The notes: a model not told the origin generated them from the sequence alone. A stretch of 64,000 nt of DNA from Lentzea tibetensis (GCF_007845675.1 NZ_VOBR01000005.1:186001-250000); one strand, 5' to 3'; positions 42,499 through 51,057 are shown, counted from the stretch's first letter. Program-made: numbers and translations.

Positions 42499-45387
42499 TT
42501 GGCTCAGCCGAACAAGATGGTCGCCGAGATGCGCACCGCGTTGACGACGTTGATCACCGCGATCACGTCACCCCGGTCGCGCACCAAGGCGGAGGGCTCC
42601 TTCTTCGGCGGCAAGGACATCGACGTCAACGGCGTCACCTGCTACCGGTACCGCTTCAAGTCCAAGCCAGCAGGCGCTGACCAGAAGCAGTCGCTGCTCG
42701 TCCGTCCCCGCGGCTCGAAGGTCTCGTGGATTCCCGTGTCCGTCGAGTGGGACACCAGCTCGGTGATCCTGCGAACGGACGACTCTTTGGAACCGGTTCC
42801 GGCTCAGCTGGAGTGGCGCGAGGACGCGACGGACCAGTTCCGCAAGTACCTCGACGTGCTCGACCAGGAGCCCGCAAGTCGCAAGATCCTCGAGAACTTC
42901 ACCGGCCGCGGGACGGCGGTGCGCGCCGACCAGCGGGCCCGCGACCACGTCAGCGCGTTCGACAACTACAACCCGGACCAGCGCCGAGCGGTGGAACAGG
43001 CGCTGGCGAGCGACTTCACCGCAGTGTGGGGACCGCCCGGCACCGGCAAGACCGACGTGGTCGCCGGAATCGTCGAAGGGCTCTGCCGCCGGGGTGAGAC
43101 CGTCCTGTTCCTGGCGCCCACGAACGTCGCCGTCGACCAGGCGCTGGAGCGGATCTGCGCGCGGCTGGAGAACCACCCCGAGTTCCGCAGGGGACTCGTG
43201 CGCCGGATCGGCAAGATCGAGGTCGACGGCCTGCGCGACCGGTTCGGCGCCTCGATCGACCGCGACCAGACCGTGGCCCGCCTGGCGGGCCCGCTCGACG
43301 CGGAGTTCCAGAAGCTCCGCGAACGCCAGCGGGACATCGTCGAGCTGATCCCGTTGCACCGCGCCGCAGCGGAGGTCGACGCCGAGCTGAGGCGCGCGCA
43401 GCAGGATGCGAGCACGCAGGCGACAGCGGTCGAGCGCCTCGCCGCCGAGCTGAACTCGCTGCACCTGACGCACCAGCAGACCGGCGAGCTGCTGCACGCC
43501 GCCCGCACGTCGTCCCGGCTGAACCTCGTGGCCAAGGGGAAGATCTCCAGACTCGAACAGGAGCTGTGGGGTCTCACCAACGAGATCACCCGGCTCACCA
43601 ACCACTACCCGGCGGCCAAGGCTGAGCTCGACCGTCGGAACGCTGTGTGCGTCGCCGCAGGTCAGAAGAGGACCGCGCTGCCCCCGTTGACGGGCTCGCT
43701 GGCGCAGCTCGAGTCGGAGGCCGAGGTCGTACAGGGCAACCTGACCCGGATCCAGGAGCAACGGAGCCTGCTCGAACAGCAGATTGACGACGTGTGCCGG
43801 GTGTACGCGACGACGGTGACGATGGCCGTGCTGAAGCTGGGCCGCTTGCCCAAGCCGCCGGGCGCGGTGATCCTCGACGAGGCGGGCATGGTCGTGCTCC
43901 CGGCGGCGTACTCGCTCGCGGCCGCGGCACACGAGCGCTTCGTCGCGGTGGGAGATTTCCGACAGCTCGGCCCGGTGCTCCCCAGCGAGTTGGACGAGCT
44001 GCAGCCGCACTCCCGGCGCCACGTCGAGCAGGACGTCTTCAGCGCCACGGGCCTGCTCACGGACGGCGGTACCACCCGCAACGACCCGAGACTCGTCCAG
44101 TTGCGCACCCAGTACCGCATGCACGAGGAGATCTGCGGTGTCATCAACGCGTTCGCCTACCCCGACTCGCCGCTGACCACCGGTTCCCGCAAGCCGAACG
44201 ACCTGCTGGTGTCGCCGATCCTGCCCGCACCACTCGTGCTCATCGACACCTCCCCTGTGGTCGCACCGGGCAACCGGCACCGCAAGAGCAACCCCGTGCA
44301 CGCGGCCGTCATCCGCGAGCTCACCCGCAGGCTCCAGTTCGACGGAGTGCTCCCCGCACGCCGCGCCGATGGCGCCGCGCCGAGCGACGTACTCGCGGTC
44401 ATCGCCCCGTACCGCGACCAGAAGTCGTTGATGTCACGCGTTTTCGTGGAGCGCTTCGGCAGCTCTCACGACAACCTCGTGGACACCGTTCACCGCTTCC
44501 AGGGCAGCCAGCGACCGATCGTCGTCGTGGACACCGTCGAGGGCGTCGGCGGCAACCTGGGCATGTTCTTCAAGGGCCTCGGCTTCCAGTCCAGCACCTG
44601 CCGACTCACCAACGTCGCGATCAGCCGGGCGCAACACCACGTCGTAGTGCTCGCGAACCTCGACTACCTGCACCGAACCCTGCCACCGCTGAGCGAGTTC
44701 CGGATCATGCTCGACCAGGTGGAGCGGCGCGGAACCCGCCTGCCCGTCGAGTCGCTGGTCCCCATCCGCGGAGCGGCCGAACTCGCACTGCTCAGCCACG
44801 ACGAGCGTGAACGCCCGGCGTTCTTCCCGGCCGACGAGTTCCGCGCCGCGGTCGAGTGGGAACTGGACAACGCACAACGCCGCGTCGAGCTCTACTCGGC
44901 GTTCCTCAGCGCCAACACCGCGACCTTCTGGGCCAACAGACTCGCCGCCGTTCGCCGTCGCGGTGTGCCCGTCGCCGTGCACTGCCGCGAACCCAACACA
45001 CCCGAGGGAACCCGGCTGGTCGAACAGATGCGGCGCACCGGGCTCGAGGTCCACCACCGCGTGGACATGCACGAGAAGGTGCTCGTCGTCGACGACGTCC
45101 TGTGGCACGGCTCGCTCAACATCCTGCAGCACCAACGGTCCACGGAACTGATGATGCGTTTCGTCAGCGCGGAGGCGTGCAAGGACGTGCTGAAGATCCT
45201 CGAGAACGCCCGGCCGATCCGTCCCGCGTGGAACGGCGGTGCCGGGGATCGCGTCTACCTGCCGCGCGCCAAGTACGAGCATCGTCAGGAGGTCAAGGCC
45301 GCCGGCGGGCAGTGGGACGGCGGCAAGAAGCAGTGGTGGGTGCCGAAGGACAAGGCAACCCAGACCGTGGTCGAAAGGTGGGGCTGA
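42499..45387 (+). CDS. SF1 (UPF1-like) helicase with C-terminal PLD-type and DUF5710 domains
   Basis: A 962-residue protein from a TTG at 42499, selected because GGAGG lies eight bases upstream. Superfamily 1 helicase motifs are all present: Walker A WGPPGTGKT (from residue 177), VILDEAG Walker B (about 457), GDFRQLGP, TQYRMHEEI, VDTVHRFQGSQRP and NVAISRAQHH; a coiled-coil insertion of about 170 residues (265-430) separates motifs I and II. Residues about 780-905 form a phospholipase-D-type domain with one HxK motif (H858 in MHEKVLVVDD, followed by HGSLNIL). The last 45 residues match DUF5710 (VYLPRAKYEHRQEVKAAGG, WDGGKKQWWVP). Four bases separate it from the nuclease gene downstream, suggesting a two-component nucleic-acid-processing, possibly defensive, system. 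Confidence 0.88.
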   Translation: MAQPNKMVAEMRTALTTLITAITSPRSRTKAEGSFFGGKDIDVNGVTCYRYRFKSKPAGADQKQSLLVRPRGSKVSWIPVSVEWDTSSVILRTDDSLEPVPAQLEWREDATDQFRKYLDVLDQEPASRKILENFTGRGTAVRADQRARDHVSAFDNYNPDQRRAVEQALASDFTAVWGPPGTGKTDVVAGIVEGLCRRGETVLFLAPTNVAVDQALERICARLENHPEFRRGLVRRIGKIEVDGLRDRFGASIDRDQTVARLAGPLDAEFQKLRERQRDIVELIPLHRAAAEVDAELRRAQQDASTQATAVERLAAELNSLHLTHQQTGELLHAARTSSRLNLVAKGKISRLEQELWGLTNEITRLTNHYPAAKAELDRRNAVCVAAGQKRTALPPLTGSLAQLESEAEVVQGNLTRIQEQRSLLEQQIDDVCRVYATTVTMAVLKLGRLPKPPGAVILDEAGMVVLPAAYSLAAAAHERFVAVGDFRQLGPVLPSELDELQPHSRRHVEQDVFSATGLLTDGGTTRNDPRLVQLRTQYRMHEEICGVINAFAYPDSPLTTGSRKPNDLLVSPILPAPLVLIDTSPVVAPGNRHRKSNPVHAAVIRELTRRLQFDGVLPARRADGAAPSDVLAVIAPYRDQKSLMSRVFVERFGSSHDNLVDTVHRFQGSQRPIVVVDTVEGVGGNLGMFFKGLGFQSSTCRLTNVAISRAQHHVVVLANLDYLHRTLPPLSEFRIMLDQVERRGTRLPVESLVPIRGAAELALLSHDERERPAFFPADEFRAAVEWELDNAQRRVELYSAFLSANTATFWANRLAAVRRRGVPVAVHCREPNTPEGTRLVEQMRRTGLEVHHRVDMHEKVLVVDDVLWHGSLNILQHQRSTELMMRFVSAEACKDVLKILENARPIRPAWNGGAGDRVYLPRAKYEHRQEVKAAGGQWDGGKKQWWVPKDKATQTVVERWG

Positions 45388-45391
45388 CATC

Positions 45392-46429
45392 GTGCGGACG
45401 CAACCCTACGTCCTGCTGGCACCGTGCTATGGCAACCCGAAGACACGCGAGCGCTACCACAAGACGATCAAGGGCTCGATCAACTTCGAGTCGGCCTCGT
45501 ACCGGGACCTCCTGGAACCATCGCAGCTGGCGGCGTTGAGAATCTTCCACCCGGCGGGTAGTGCGCACTTCTGGGGTGCGCTCGCCTCGCACAACAGCGA
45601 CATGGACAAACTGCGTCCCGGTGACGTCGTGGTGTTCGTCGGAGGCGGCCAGGTCAAGGCGGCGGGCGAGATCGGTTTCCTCTTCCGCAACGTGGAGCTC
45701 GCGGACCTGATGTGGGACCAGTACGAGGACGAGCGCAGCTTCGTCAACGTCTACAGCGTCGTGAACATCCAGGTGATCGAACGACCACGCCGAGAAGTGT
45801 GGCACAACCTGGGATTCAACGAGGACGACAATGTCGCGGGCCAGCGACTGGTGGTCGACGAGCGGGTTCCGCGGATCCTGACCGAGCTGCAGATCGTGAC
45901 CAGCACGGCCGAAGCACGGATCGGCGCCGAGCTCGCGGCGATCAGCCAAGCCCTCGACACCGGTACGCGCGTCGTGCCGGTGGAGGGCTTCCACACCGAC
46001 GTGGTGTCGCAGCACGTGGCTGAGCGCAACGCCGAATACGCGCGCGTGGAGAGCCAGCTGGTAGATCACTACCAACGCTTCCATCCGGACGTGGTGTTCA
46101 CCAGTTTCCGCACGCACAACGGGATGCGCGCCGACCTGTTCCGCGTCGTCGACGACGAGGTCGAAGTCGTGGAGGCGAAGAGCCTGGCCACCCACGAGAA
46201 GGTCCGTGAGGCAGCTGCCCAGCTGCTGGACTACTCCGCGCACAGCCCGCAACCGGTGACACGGCTCAGCGCGTTGTTCCCACGACGACCTGCCGAAGCC
46301 GGCATCAGCTACCTCCACCGCCTCGGCATCGACTGCGTTTTCCGCACCGATGAAGGCATCTTCGTTCGGGAAGCCGCAACGGAGGAGCGCCGCCAGTACA
46401 TGCGCCCTGTGTGGCACTCAGTCGGGTAG
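45392..46429 (+). CDS. PD-(D/E)xK-type nuclease-like protein paired with helicase
   Basis: A 345-residue protein with a GTG start, four bases after the helicase stop. Residues about 1-125 look like an EVE/PUA-type fold, with the strand-turn KLRPGDVVVFVGGG--KAAGEIG. The C-terminal part carries a PD-(D/E)xK signature: D248 in GMRADLF, then E261-x-K263 in VEVVEAKS, followed by the helix HEKVREAAAQLLDYSA typical of the fold. No signal peptide. The gene pair has the helicase-plus-nuclease make-up of many phage-defence systems; whether it acts on DNA or RNA, and whether modified bases are sensed by the N-terminal domain, is unknown. Confidence 0.7.
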   Translation: MRTQPYVLLAPCYGNPKTRERYHKTIKGSINFESASYRDLLEPSQLAALRIFHPAGSAHFWGALASHNSDMDKLRPGDVVVFVGGGQVKAAGEIGFLFRNVELADLMWDQYEDERSFVNVYSVVNIQVIERPRREVWHNLGFNEDDNVAGQRLVVDERVPRILTELQIVTSTAEARIGAELAAISQALDTGTRVVPVEGFHTDVVSQHVAERNAEYARVESQLVDHYQRFHPDVVFTSFRTHNGMRADLFRVVDDEVEVVEAKSLATHEKVREAAAQLLDYSAHSPQPVTRLSALFPRRPAEAGISYLHRLGIDCVFRTDEGIFVREAATEERRQYMRPVWHSVG

Positions 46430-46473
46430 GGCCCAGCGTGCGCCTACTCAGGGCCCCGGAAACTCAGGACTAC

Positions 46474-46998
46474 CTACGCACCATGGCCAAGTAGCGCCAG
46501 CCACTCCAGCTGTTCGGACGTGAGCACGAACCTGTTGCTGCGACACGGATAGATCTCCGCCTCGTCCCACAACGCCGTGCGCACGCTGGACGCGACCCCG
46601 ATCTTGCGGCCGCGACTGAGCAGGTCCGACACGAGAGTCGCCCCGTCGAACAGGTAGACGGCGTTCACCGTCATCGGACGGGTCGATCCACGTGAGCTGA
46701 CCGGAGGTGCCTTCGGACCCGTCATCACGAGGTAGAGATCCGGACCGTCGACGGGACACAGGTCGATGAGGCCTTCGCGTTCGAGGTACCACTTGACGTT
46801 GACGGTCCGGCCGTCGGCGAACCTGCCGTCGATCCCCTTCGCCGTGGCGTGATGCTCCAGTTCCACACCGAACACTTGCGACGCGATCCACTCGCCGAGA
46901 TGCCCCACCAGGGCAGGACGCCCGATGCAGGCGGCCAGCTCGGCGTCGATCAGGTTGCGCTGCCTGATCAGCTCGGCGACCCGTGCGACGGCGTCCAT
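46474..46998 (-). CDS. Restriction-endonuclease-fold hypothetical protein
   Basis: A 174-residue protein. After an N-terminal helix, the pattern HLGEWIASQVFG (E36), GIDGRF (D57) and VNVKW (K69) follows the E-...-D-...-xVK layout of compact PD-(D/E)xK nucleases, though the usual acidic residue two before the lysine is Asn67 here, so activity is uncertain. The remainder is alternating strand and helix with YLVMTG and VYLFDGATL strands. The ATG at 46998 directly follows the stop of the upstream reading frame (TGAATG), so translation is probably coupled to the exonuclease gene. Confidence 0.6.
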   Translation of the reverse strand: MDAVARVAELIRQRNLIDAELAACIGRPALVGHLGEWIASQVFGVELEHHATAKGIDGRFADGRTVNVKWYLEREGLIDLCPVDGPDLYLVMTGPKAPPVSSRGSTRPMTVNAVYLFDGATLVSDLLSRGRKIGVASSVRTALWDEAEIYPCRSNRFVLTSEQLEWLALLGHGA

Positions 46999-47202
46999 TC
47001 ACACCCCTGCCCGGTGCGTGTACGCATCGGAGACGACACGTTCCCTGACGGGAGGCAGAGCGGTGGGTTCGCCGAACTCCATGCGCAGGAACTCCCTGTG
47101 GCCGAGCGCGGTCGTGGTCTCCGGCCAGCGGCGGATCGTCCACGACACGAGCCGACAGAGCTGGAGTGCCTCGACCGCACGAGCGGGGAGCAGGTCAGCC
47201 AA
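46999..47202 (-). CDS. Possible small protein (67 residues) behind the BRCT end
   Basis: If the BRCT frame is restored, its TGA (47197-47195) overlaps the region of a TTG at 47202 that opens a frame with a natural composition (begins LADLLPARAVEAL, includes LCRLVSWTIRRW and RVVSDAYTHRAGV). GAGGTGG about ten bases upstream is a plausible ribosome site. It ends immediately before the ATG of the restriction-fold gene, giving a coupled three-gene order. No recognised family. The alternative is that it is merely the tail of the broken exonuclease frame. Confidence 0.4.
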   Translation of the reverse strand: MADLLPARAVEALQLCRLVSWTIRRWPETTTALGHREFLRMEFGEPTALPPVRERVVSDAYTHRAGV

Positions 47203-48414
47203 GGCGTGCCACCTCGTCGAGCATCCGCGCGAACGAGCACTCCGCCACGACGGGAATTCCGTAGCTCCGCGCCTTCTTCGCCTTGCCGGACAACGAGTCC
47301 ACATCCGCGGCCACAAGCAGCTTCGTCTTCTTGCTGACGCTGCCCCGTTGACCGCGAGCCCTGCGGACAACGCGCGGTCCTCCCACACTTCACGCGGCTC
47401 GCGCATCTGACCGGTGAACACGACGAGATCACCGCGTTCGAGCCGGAAGAGATTCCCTGCCGCGCCCTTGCCTTCTTCGAGTGCGAGACCGATGTCGTCA
47501 CCTCCGAGCCCGAGCAACGCGGCAACCAGTTTCAGGTCAGCGCTCTCGGCGCCAGAGACGAGACCATCCGACCACGCCGCACGAGCCAATGTGACGAGAT
47601 AGCTGCGGTGCAAGGAAATTACGTCGGGCAGGGTCAGGCCGAGGTCACGGGCCACGTCGACGAGCTCTTCCTGCTCGGTCGAGGAGAGATGCCGGTCCAG
47701 GAGCGCGCGGTCCAGGACGTCGAGGTAGTCATCGGCCTGTGGCGGCTGCACCACGCGCGGCAGGAGTTCCACCAGCCGCGCGAGGAAGTGCTCTTCCTGA
47801 GGGTAGGCCTGCTGTCGTTGCAAGGTGCGGCTGCTCGCCGCGGACATCGCCGGCCACTCCCAGGTGTCGGCCTTCTCGATCACGTCACCCCACGGTTCGG
47901 GCTTTCCGGCCCTGGAAAGGTAGAGCGCCAGCAGCGCTGCGGCCGCCCGTGCGTCGTGGAGTGCGGAATGCGCTTCGGCGTGCTGGATTCCCGCCGCGGC
48001 ACAGCAGGCGGCAAGTGAACGGGCAGCTGCGCGGAGGAACCTGTCCGCCAAGCGCATCGTGCACAGGCCAGGAGCCTCGCCGAGCGGCACGTCCAGGCCC
48101 GCTCGGGCGAACTCCGCCTGGAGGAACCGGGCGTCGAACGAGAGGTTGTGCGCGACGATCACGCGTCCGGCCAGCCGTTCGGCGAGATCACCCGCGATGT
48201 CGGCGAACGTGGGCGCGTTGCGCACCTCGGCTGCCCTGATGCCGTGGATGTGTTGTGGTCCGAGATCTCGCCGCGGATTGACGAGCGTGCACCATTCAGC
48301 GATCGTCCGGCCGCGGTGATCGAGCTGGACCACCGCTACCTCCACGACGCGATGATGCAGTCCAGGTGCCAATCCGGTGGTTTCCACGTCGACGACCGCG
48401 TACCCGTTGCCCAT
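46999..48414 (-). CDS. DEDDh exonuclease with TerB-like and (frame-broken) BRCT regions
   Basis: The ATG at 48414 follows GAGGA; a second in-frame ATG lies at 48426. Residues 1-165 are a DnaQ/ExoX-type 3'-5' exonuclease: VVDVETTGL (D9, E11), HNLSFDARFL and HSALHDARAAAAL supply the DEDDh residues. Residues about 215-325 resemble TerB (ARAAWSDGLVSGAESADLKL). A BRCT domain begins at DLVVFTGQM, but after a GGGG run (plus-strand 47343-47346) the frame leaves BRCT and continues as arginine-rich sequence of non-natural composition. The rest of the BRCT (VSKKTKLLVAADVDSLSGKA to VARLG) is intact one frame over, stopping at 47195. One lost base would explain this: true mutation, sequencing error or, less likely, programmed frameshift. 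In the broken frame the last 67 codons again look genuine (see the small reading frame 46999-47202). Confidence 0.72.
   Translation of the reverse strand: MGNGYAVVDVETTGLAPGLHHRVVEVAVVQLDHRGRTIAEWCTLVNPRRDLGPQHIHGIRAAEVRNAPTFADIAGDLAERLAGRVIVAHNLSFDARFLQAEFARAGLDVPLGEAPGLCTMRLADRFLRAAARSLAACCAAAGIQHAEAHSALHDARAAAALLALYLSRAGKPEPWGDVIEKADTWEWPAMSAASSRTLQRQQAYPQEEHFLARLVELLPRVVQPPQADDYLDVLDRALLDRHLSSTEQEELVDVARDLGLTLPDVISLHRSYLVTLARAAWSDGLVSGAESADLKLVAALLGLGGDDIGLALEEGKGAAGNLFRLERGDLVVFTGQMREPREVWEDRALSAGLAVNGAASARRRSCLWPRMWTRCPARRRRRGATEFPSWRSARSRGCSTRWHALADLLPARAVEALQLCRLVSWTIRRWPETTTALGHREFLRMEFGEPTALPPVRERVVSDAYTHRAGV
47195..47346 (-). pseudogene. Displaced C-terminal half of the BRCT domain
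   Basis: This stretch encodes the second half of the BRCT domain in the -1 frame relative to the exonuclease start, from SVSKKTKLLVAAD to a stop after LDEVARLG. The conserved VSKKT-LLVAA-D-LSGKA-KA--YGIPVV pattern is intact, so the coding sequence decayed by at most a single base at the G-run 47343-47346. Confidence 0.65.
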
Positions 48415-48473
48415 CAATCCTCGCATGGTTGCGACTGCAGAAGGCGTTCGAGCAGCCTGTCGTTCCGACCTCG

Positions 48474-48526
48474 GGCTGGCGTTAACGGACAGTAGTGACG
48501 GTCAGCCTTTTGGCCTAGCGCCAGCC
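48474..48526 (-). terminator. Weak inverted repeat between two minus-strand operons
   Basis: GGCTGGCG (48474-48481) pairs with CGCCAGCC (48519-48526) across a 37-base loop. It lies in the 190-bp gap downstream of the second ESX-like module and upstream of the exonuclease gene. The large loop makes function doubtful; apart from this and the exonuclease gene's ribosome site I see nothing in the gap. Confidence 0.25.
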
Positions 48527-48604
48527 GGTTCGCCGAACGGGCCGATCCGCGCGGTTTGGCTCAGCGTGGCTGGGTTCGTCCTAGTCCTGCGGTTCCGGCT
48601 TCAC

Positions 48605-49063
48605 CTACTCGGCTCGTTCGCCGGGTTCCGGGATGTACTTCTTCAGCAACGGATTCGCCACCCGTGCCATCACGTATATCCACAGGCAGGCGAACACCAG
48701 TGTCAGGAACCCACCGAGGCCCTGATAGGGGCGCTCCGGTGCAAGCGCACCGCGTCTGAATCCGGTGCCGGCCACGTCCTTGCCGATGAGCTCGGGCTTG
48801 AGAAATCCTCGCGCCGTCGCGGTCACGACGTTGCCGTTCACCTTGTTCTTGACCGTCGCCCGGCAGTCGTACCAGTACCCGAAGCCGCGCAGGGCCACCG
48901 GGCCGTGCCGCACGCAGGACTGCGCCGTGATGACGTGGCTCGCTTCGCTCAGGTCGTCGGTCTCGGCGATGTCCCAGAAGTGGATGAAGATCGTCGCACC
49001 GATCAGGTACCCGAGAGCGGGGATGATCAGGAAAGCGAAGAACCTGTGCAGCACGATCCTCAT
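48605..49063 (-). CDS. Small membrane protein of the second ESX-like module
   Basis: A 152-residue protein with two hydrophobic helices: residues about 8-30 (FFAFLIIPALGYLIGATIFI) and about 118-138 (GGFLTLVFACLWIYVMARV). The segment between them (about 85 residues, with cysteines in QSCVRHG and WYDCRAT that could pair) would face the outside; the tail is charged. It resembles DUF6346-type membrane proteins in layout, an assignment I hold loosely. Its ATG overlaps the stop of the WXG-type gene (ATGA), so it is the last gene of a tightly coupled four-gene operon. Confidence 0.75.
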   Translation of the reverse strand: MRIVLHRFFAFLIIPALGYLIGATIFIHFWDIAETDDLSEASHVITAQSCVRHGPVALRGFGYWYDCRATVKNKVNGNVVTATARGFLKPELIGKDVAGTGFRRGALAPERPYQGLGGFLTLVFACLWIYVMARVANPLLKKYIPEPGERAE

Positions 49064-50136
49064 TCGCCGCGTGCTTCCTTCCGCTTCTCCTCCTGCTTCT
49101 CCGCTTCCTCCGCCCGCAGGTCCCGCCACGTCCGCCAGCCACCCCCGTCCTTGGCCTTGTCCTCCCAGTCCCGGAACTTGGTGGACTCCTTGGTCGCCTC
49201 GATGCCCAGCTTGGGCAGGAAGTCGGCTGGCGTGCTCTTGATGCCGTCGACGGCCACCTTCTTCGCCTCGCCCAACGCGTCCTTCGCCATGCCGCTCCAG
49301 GAGAAGTCGGCCACGCGACGGGCGTTGTCGGCCTCGATGCTCTTCTTGAGGACATCGACGAAGTTGTCGCCGCCCTTGGACAGCGCGGTCTTGGCGTTGA
49401 CCAGGATGTCGTCGAGCTTCTTGAACAACCTGCTCGCGTTGCTGAACGCCTTGGTCAGCTTGCGGCAGAACTCCAGCGCCTTGTTGGCCCACTTGATCGC
49501 GGTCGGCACGCACTCCGCGACAGCGCCCGCGATGCCCGCGCCGAACGCGGCGACCGCAGGCGCCCAGCGCAGGCAGATCGCGATCAGCTTGCCGATCGCC
49601 TCGGCGATGATGTCCCGAACGATGTCCCGGACGACCTTGAGGACGATCTTGCACGTCCTGACCAGGCCCGCGATACCTCCGGCCGCGGTGGCGACACCGG
49701 CGTAGGTGTCGGCCCGGTCGGCGCCGAACGCCCGGTACTGCTCGCTGTCCTTGCCCGACCACGCCGAACTGTCGTTCTCGACCCAGTTCCGAAGATCGTC
49801 GGCGGTCTCCTTCAGGTAGCCGGACACGGCCTCCCAGGTCTTCGCCATGCCATCCAGGGCCTCCTGGTCGCCGACGAGCCAGTCGAGCGGCTCACGCAGG
49901 AAGTCGACGTGCTCGATCAGCCAGCCGAAGCCCGCGCTGAGCAGGCCGGCCATCGGATCGGCGAGGAAGCCCGCGGCACCGGCGACCGTCGCGCCAGCGT
50001 TGATCAGGCCCTCGGCCCAGTTGCCGTCCGAGAAGCCCTTCACCGTCTCGGTGGCGTCGTGGAAGATCCCCGCCCCCTCGGTGGCCGCTGTCTCCTCGCC
50101 CGTGTTGACCAGGTAGTTCGTCCCGGGGTTGGTCAT
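49060..50136 (-). CDS. WXG100-type ESX-associated protein (358 residues)
   Basis: Starts at ATG 50136 (MTNPGTNYLVN), overlapping the upstream gene by four bases. The N-terminal 200 residues parallel the 565-residue protein at 5668-7365: a hydrophobic GLLSAGFGWLIEHV helix, FLREPL, a helix pair with a SAWSGKDSEQY turn (WXG-type), then VVRDIVRDIIAEAIG. Residues about 180-235 are hydrophobic. The C-terminal 120 residues are lysine/glutamate-rich and helical and differ completely from the other protein, ending AEKQEEKRKEARGE. A shared secretion head with a variable tail is the usual arrangement for ESX substrates and toxins, but no toxin motif is visible in the tail. Confidence 0.75.
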   Translation of the reverse strand: MTNPGTNYLVNTGEETAATEGAGIFHDATETVKGFSDGNWAEGLINAGATVAGAAGFLADPMAGLLSAGFGWLIEHVDFLREPLDWLVGDQEALDGMAKTWEAVSGYLKETADDLRNWVENDSSAWSGKDSEQYRAFGADRADTYAGVATAAGGIAGLVRTCKIVLKVVRDIVRDIIAEAIGKLIAICLRWAPAVAAFGAGIAGAVAECVPTAIKWANKALEFCRKLTKAFSNASRLFKKLDDILVNAKTALSKGGDNFVDVLKKSIEADNARRVADFSWSGMAKDALGEAKKVAVDGIKSTPADFLPKLGIEATKESTKFRDWEDKAKDGGGWRTWRDLRAEEAEKQEEKRKEARGE

Positions 50137-50435
50137 TGGTCGTGCATCCCGTCGAAGATGTCCGACTGCGCCTGCTCGTGCTCCTCGACGTGCCGGCGCC
50201 ACTCGTCGAACCGCTTCACGTGATCCACCGCGGCGTCCGAGGCCTGGCGCATCGTGTCCAGCGCCGTGTTCTGCGCGGCGGTGCAGATGGCCGCCAGCGG
50301 GAATCCGAGCTTGCCGAACGCATCCAGGTTGGTGACGGCCTGCCCGGCACTCAGAGCCCTGTTCACCTGCTCGTCCACGTTGTTGAGCTTCATCGCGTGG
50401 GCCTGCATCTCGACCAGGTCGATTCGATAGTTCAT
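50133..50435 (-). CDS. Small ESX-type helical protein (EspC/WXG100-like)
   Basis: A 100-residue, almost entirely helical protein (MNYRIDLVEMQAHAMKLN onward) with a central turn near GKLGFPLA and a second helix through TALDTMRQASDAAVDHVK. Size, lack of signal peptide and hairpin-like layout fit the EspC/DUF2580-type substrates or partners of ESX systems. No WXG motif is visible. Both ends overlap neighbours by four bases (ATGA), indicating coupled, stoichiometric translation with the YbaB-like and WXG-type genes. Confidence 0.75.
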   Translation of the reverse strand: MNYRIDLVEMQAHAMKLNNVDEQVNRALSAGQAVTNLDAFGKLGFPLAAICTAAQNTALDTMRQASDAAVDHVKRFDEWRRHVEEHEQAQSDIFDGMHDQ

Positions 50436-50944
50436 CGCAGGAACCCGCCGTTGCCGAAGTCCTCGTCATCGTCCTGCGGCCGCGCTGGTCGCTGCGGACG
50501 CGGAGGCGGAGGCGGCACGTCGTCCTCGATCGCACCGAACTGCGGGCCGGCCCCGTACCCGCCGCCACCCGGCACGTACTGCGGCGGAGGCGGCGGCTGA
50601 GCGCTGCGCAGCTTGTCCATCATGAAGTGCATCGCCTCGGAGTCGTCACCACCCAGCACCGGCGACATGGCCTCCTGCACGGCGCTGGCCACGCGGCTCT
50701 GCGCGGCCTGCACCACGCGCAACACGTCCTGCCCGACGGCGTCACCGTCCTTGCGCTGCAACGCACTGCCGAGCTTCAGGTCGACGAGGTTGCCCGCGTC
50801 GTTGACCGTGACGGTGATCTGCCCGTCCGCGCTGCGCTCGGTGACGCGCAGGTTCGCCAAGCTCTCCTTGATCGCCTCGCTCTTGCGCTGCGCCTCAGCC
50901 AACTTCCCCTCGTACTGGCTGAGGATCTGGTCCGGATCGGTCAT
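50432..50944 (-). CDS. YbaB/EbfC-family protein with proline-rich tail
   Basis: A 170-residue protein and first gene of the second ESX-like operon. Residues 1-110 follow the YbaB fold: helix (ILSQYEGKLAEAQRKSEAIK), strands with ITVTVNDAGNLVDLKL, and a second helix. The tail (about 115-170) is Pro/Gly/Asp-rich. It is equal in length to, and has the same order of parts as, the YbaB-like protein at 5136-5648. YbaB proteins bind DNA as dimers, but for the long-tailed ESX-associated type the role is unknown. Confidence 0.8.
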   Translation of the reverse strand: MTDPDQILSQYEGKLAEAQRKSEAIKESLANLRVTERSADGQITVTVNDAGNLVDLKLGSALQRKDGDAVGQDVLRVVQAAQSRVASAVQEAMSPVLGGDDSEAMHFMMDKLRSAQPPPPPQYVPGGGGYGAGPQFGAIEDDVPPPPPRPQRPARPQDDDEDFGNGGFLR

Positions 50945-51057
50945 CCGTCTGCCCCCTGGTCGTTCTCACCCACCGTCATCAGACGGTAGCGGAACGTTGC
51001 ACATCGCACAGGAGAAGCCGCGCAACGCGCACACCCAACCTCAGCAACTCGTTTGGG

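Noticed and set aside
46430-46473. GGGCCC inverted repeat between convergent genes
   Set aside because: Six-base arms with a long loop; GGGCCC is expected by chance in such GC-rich DNA.
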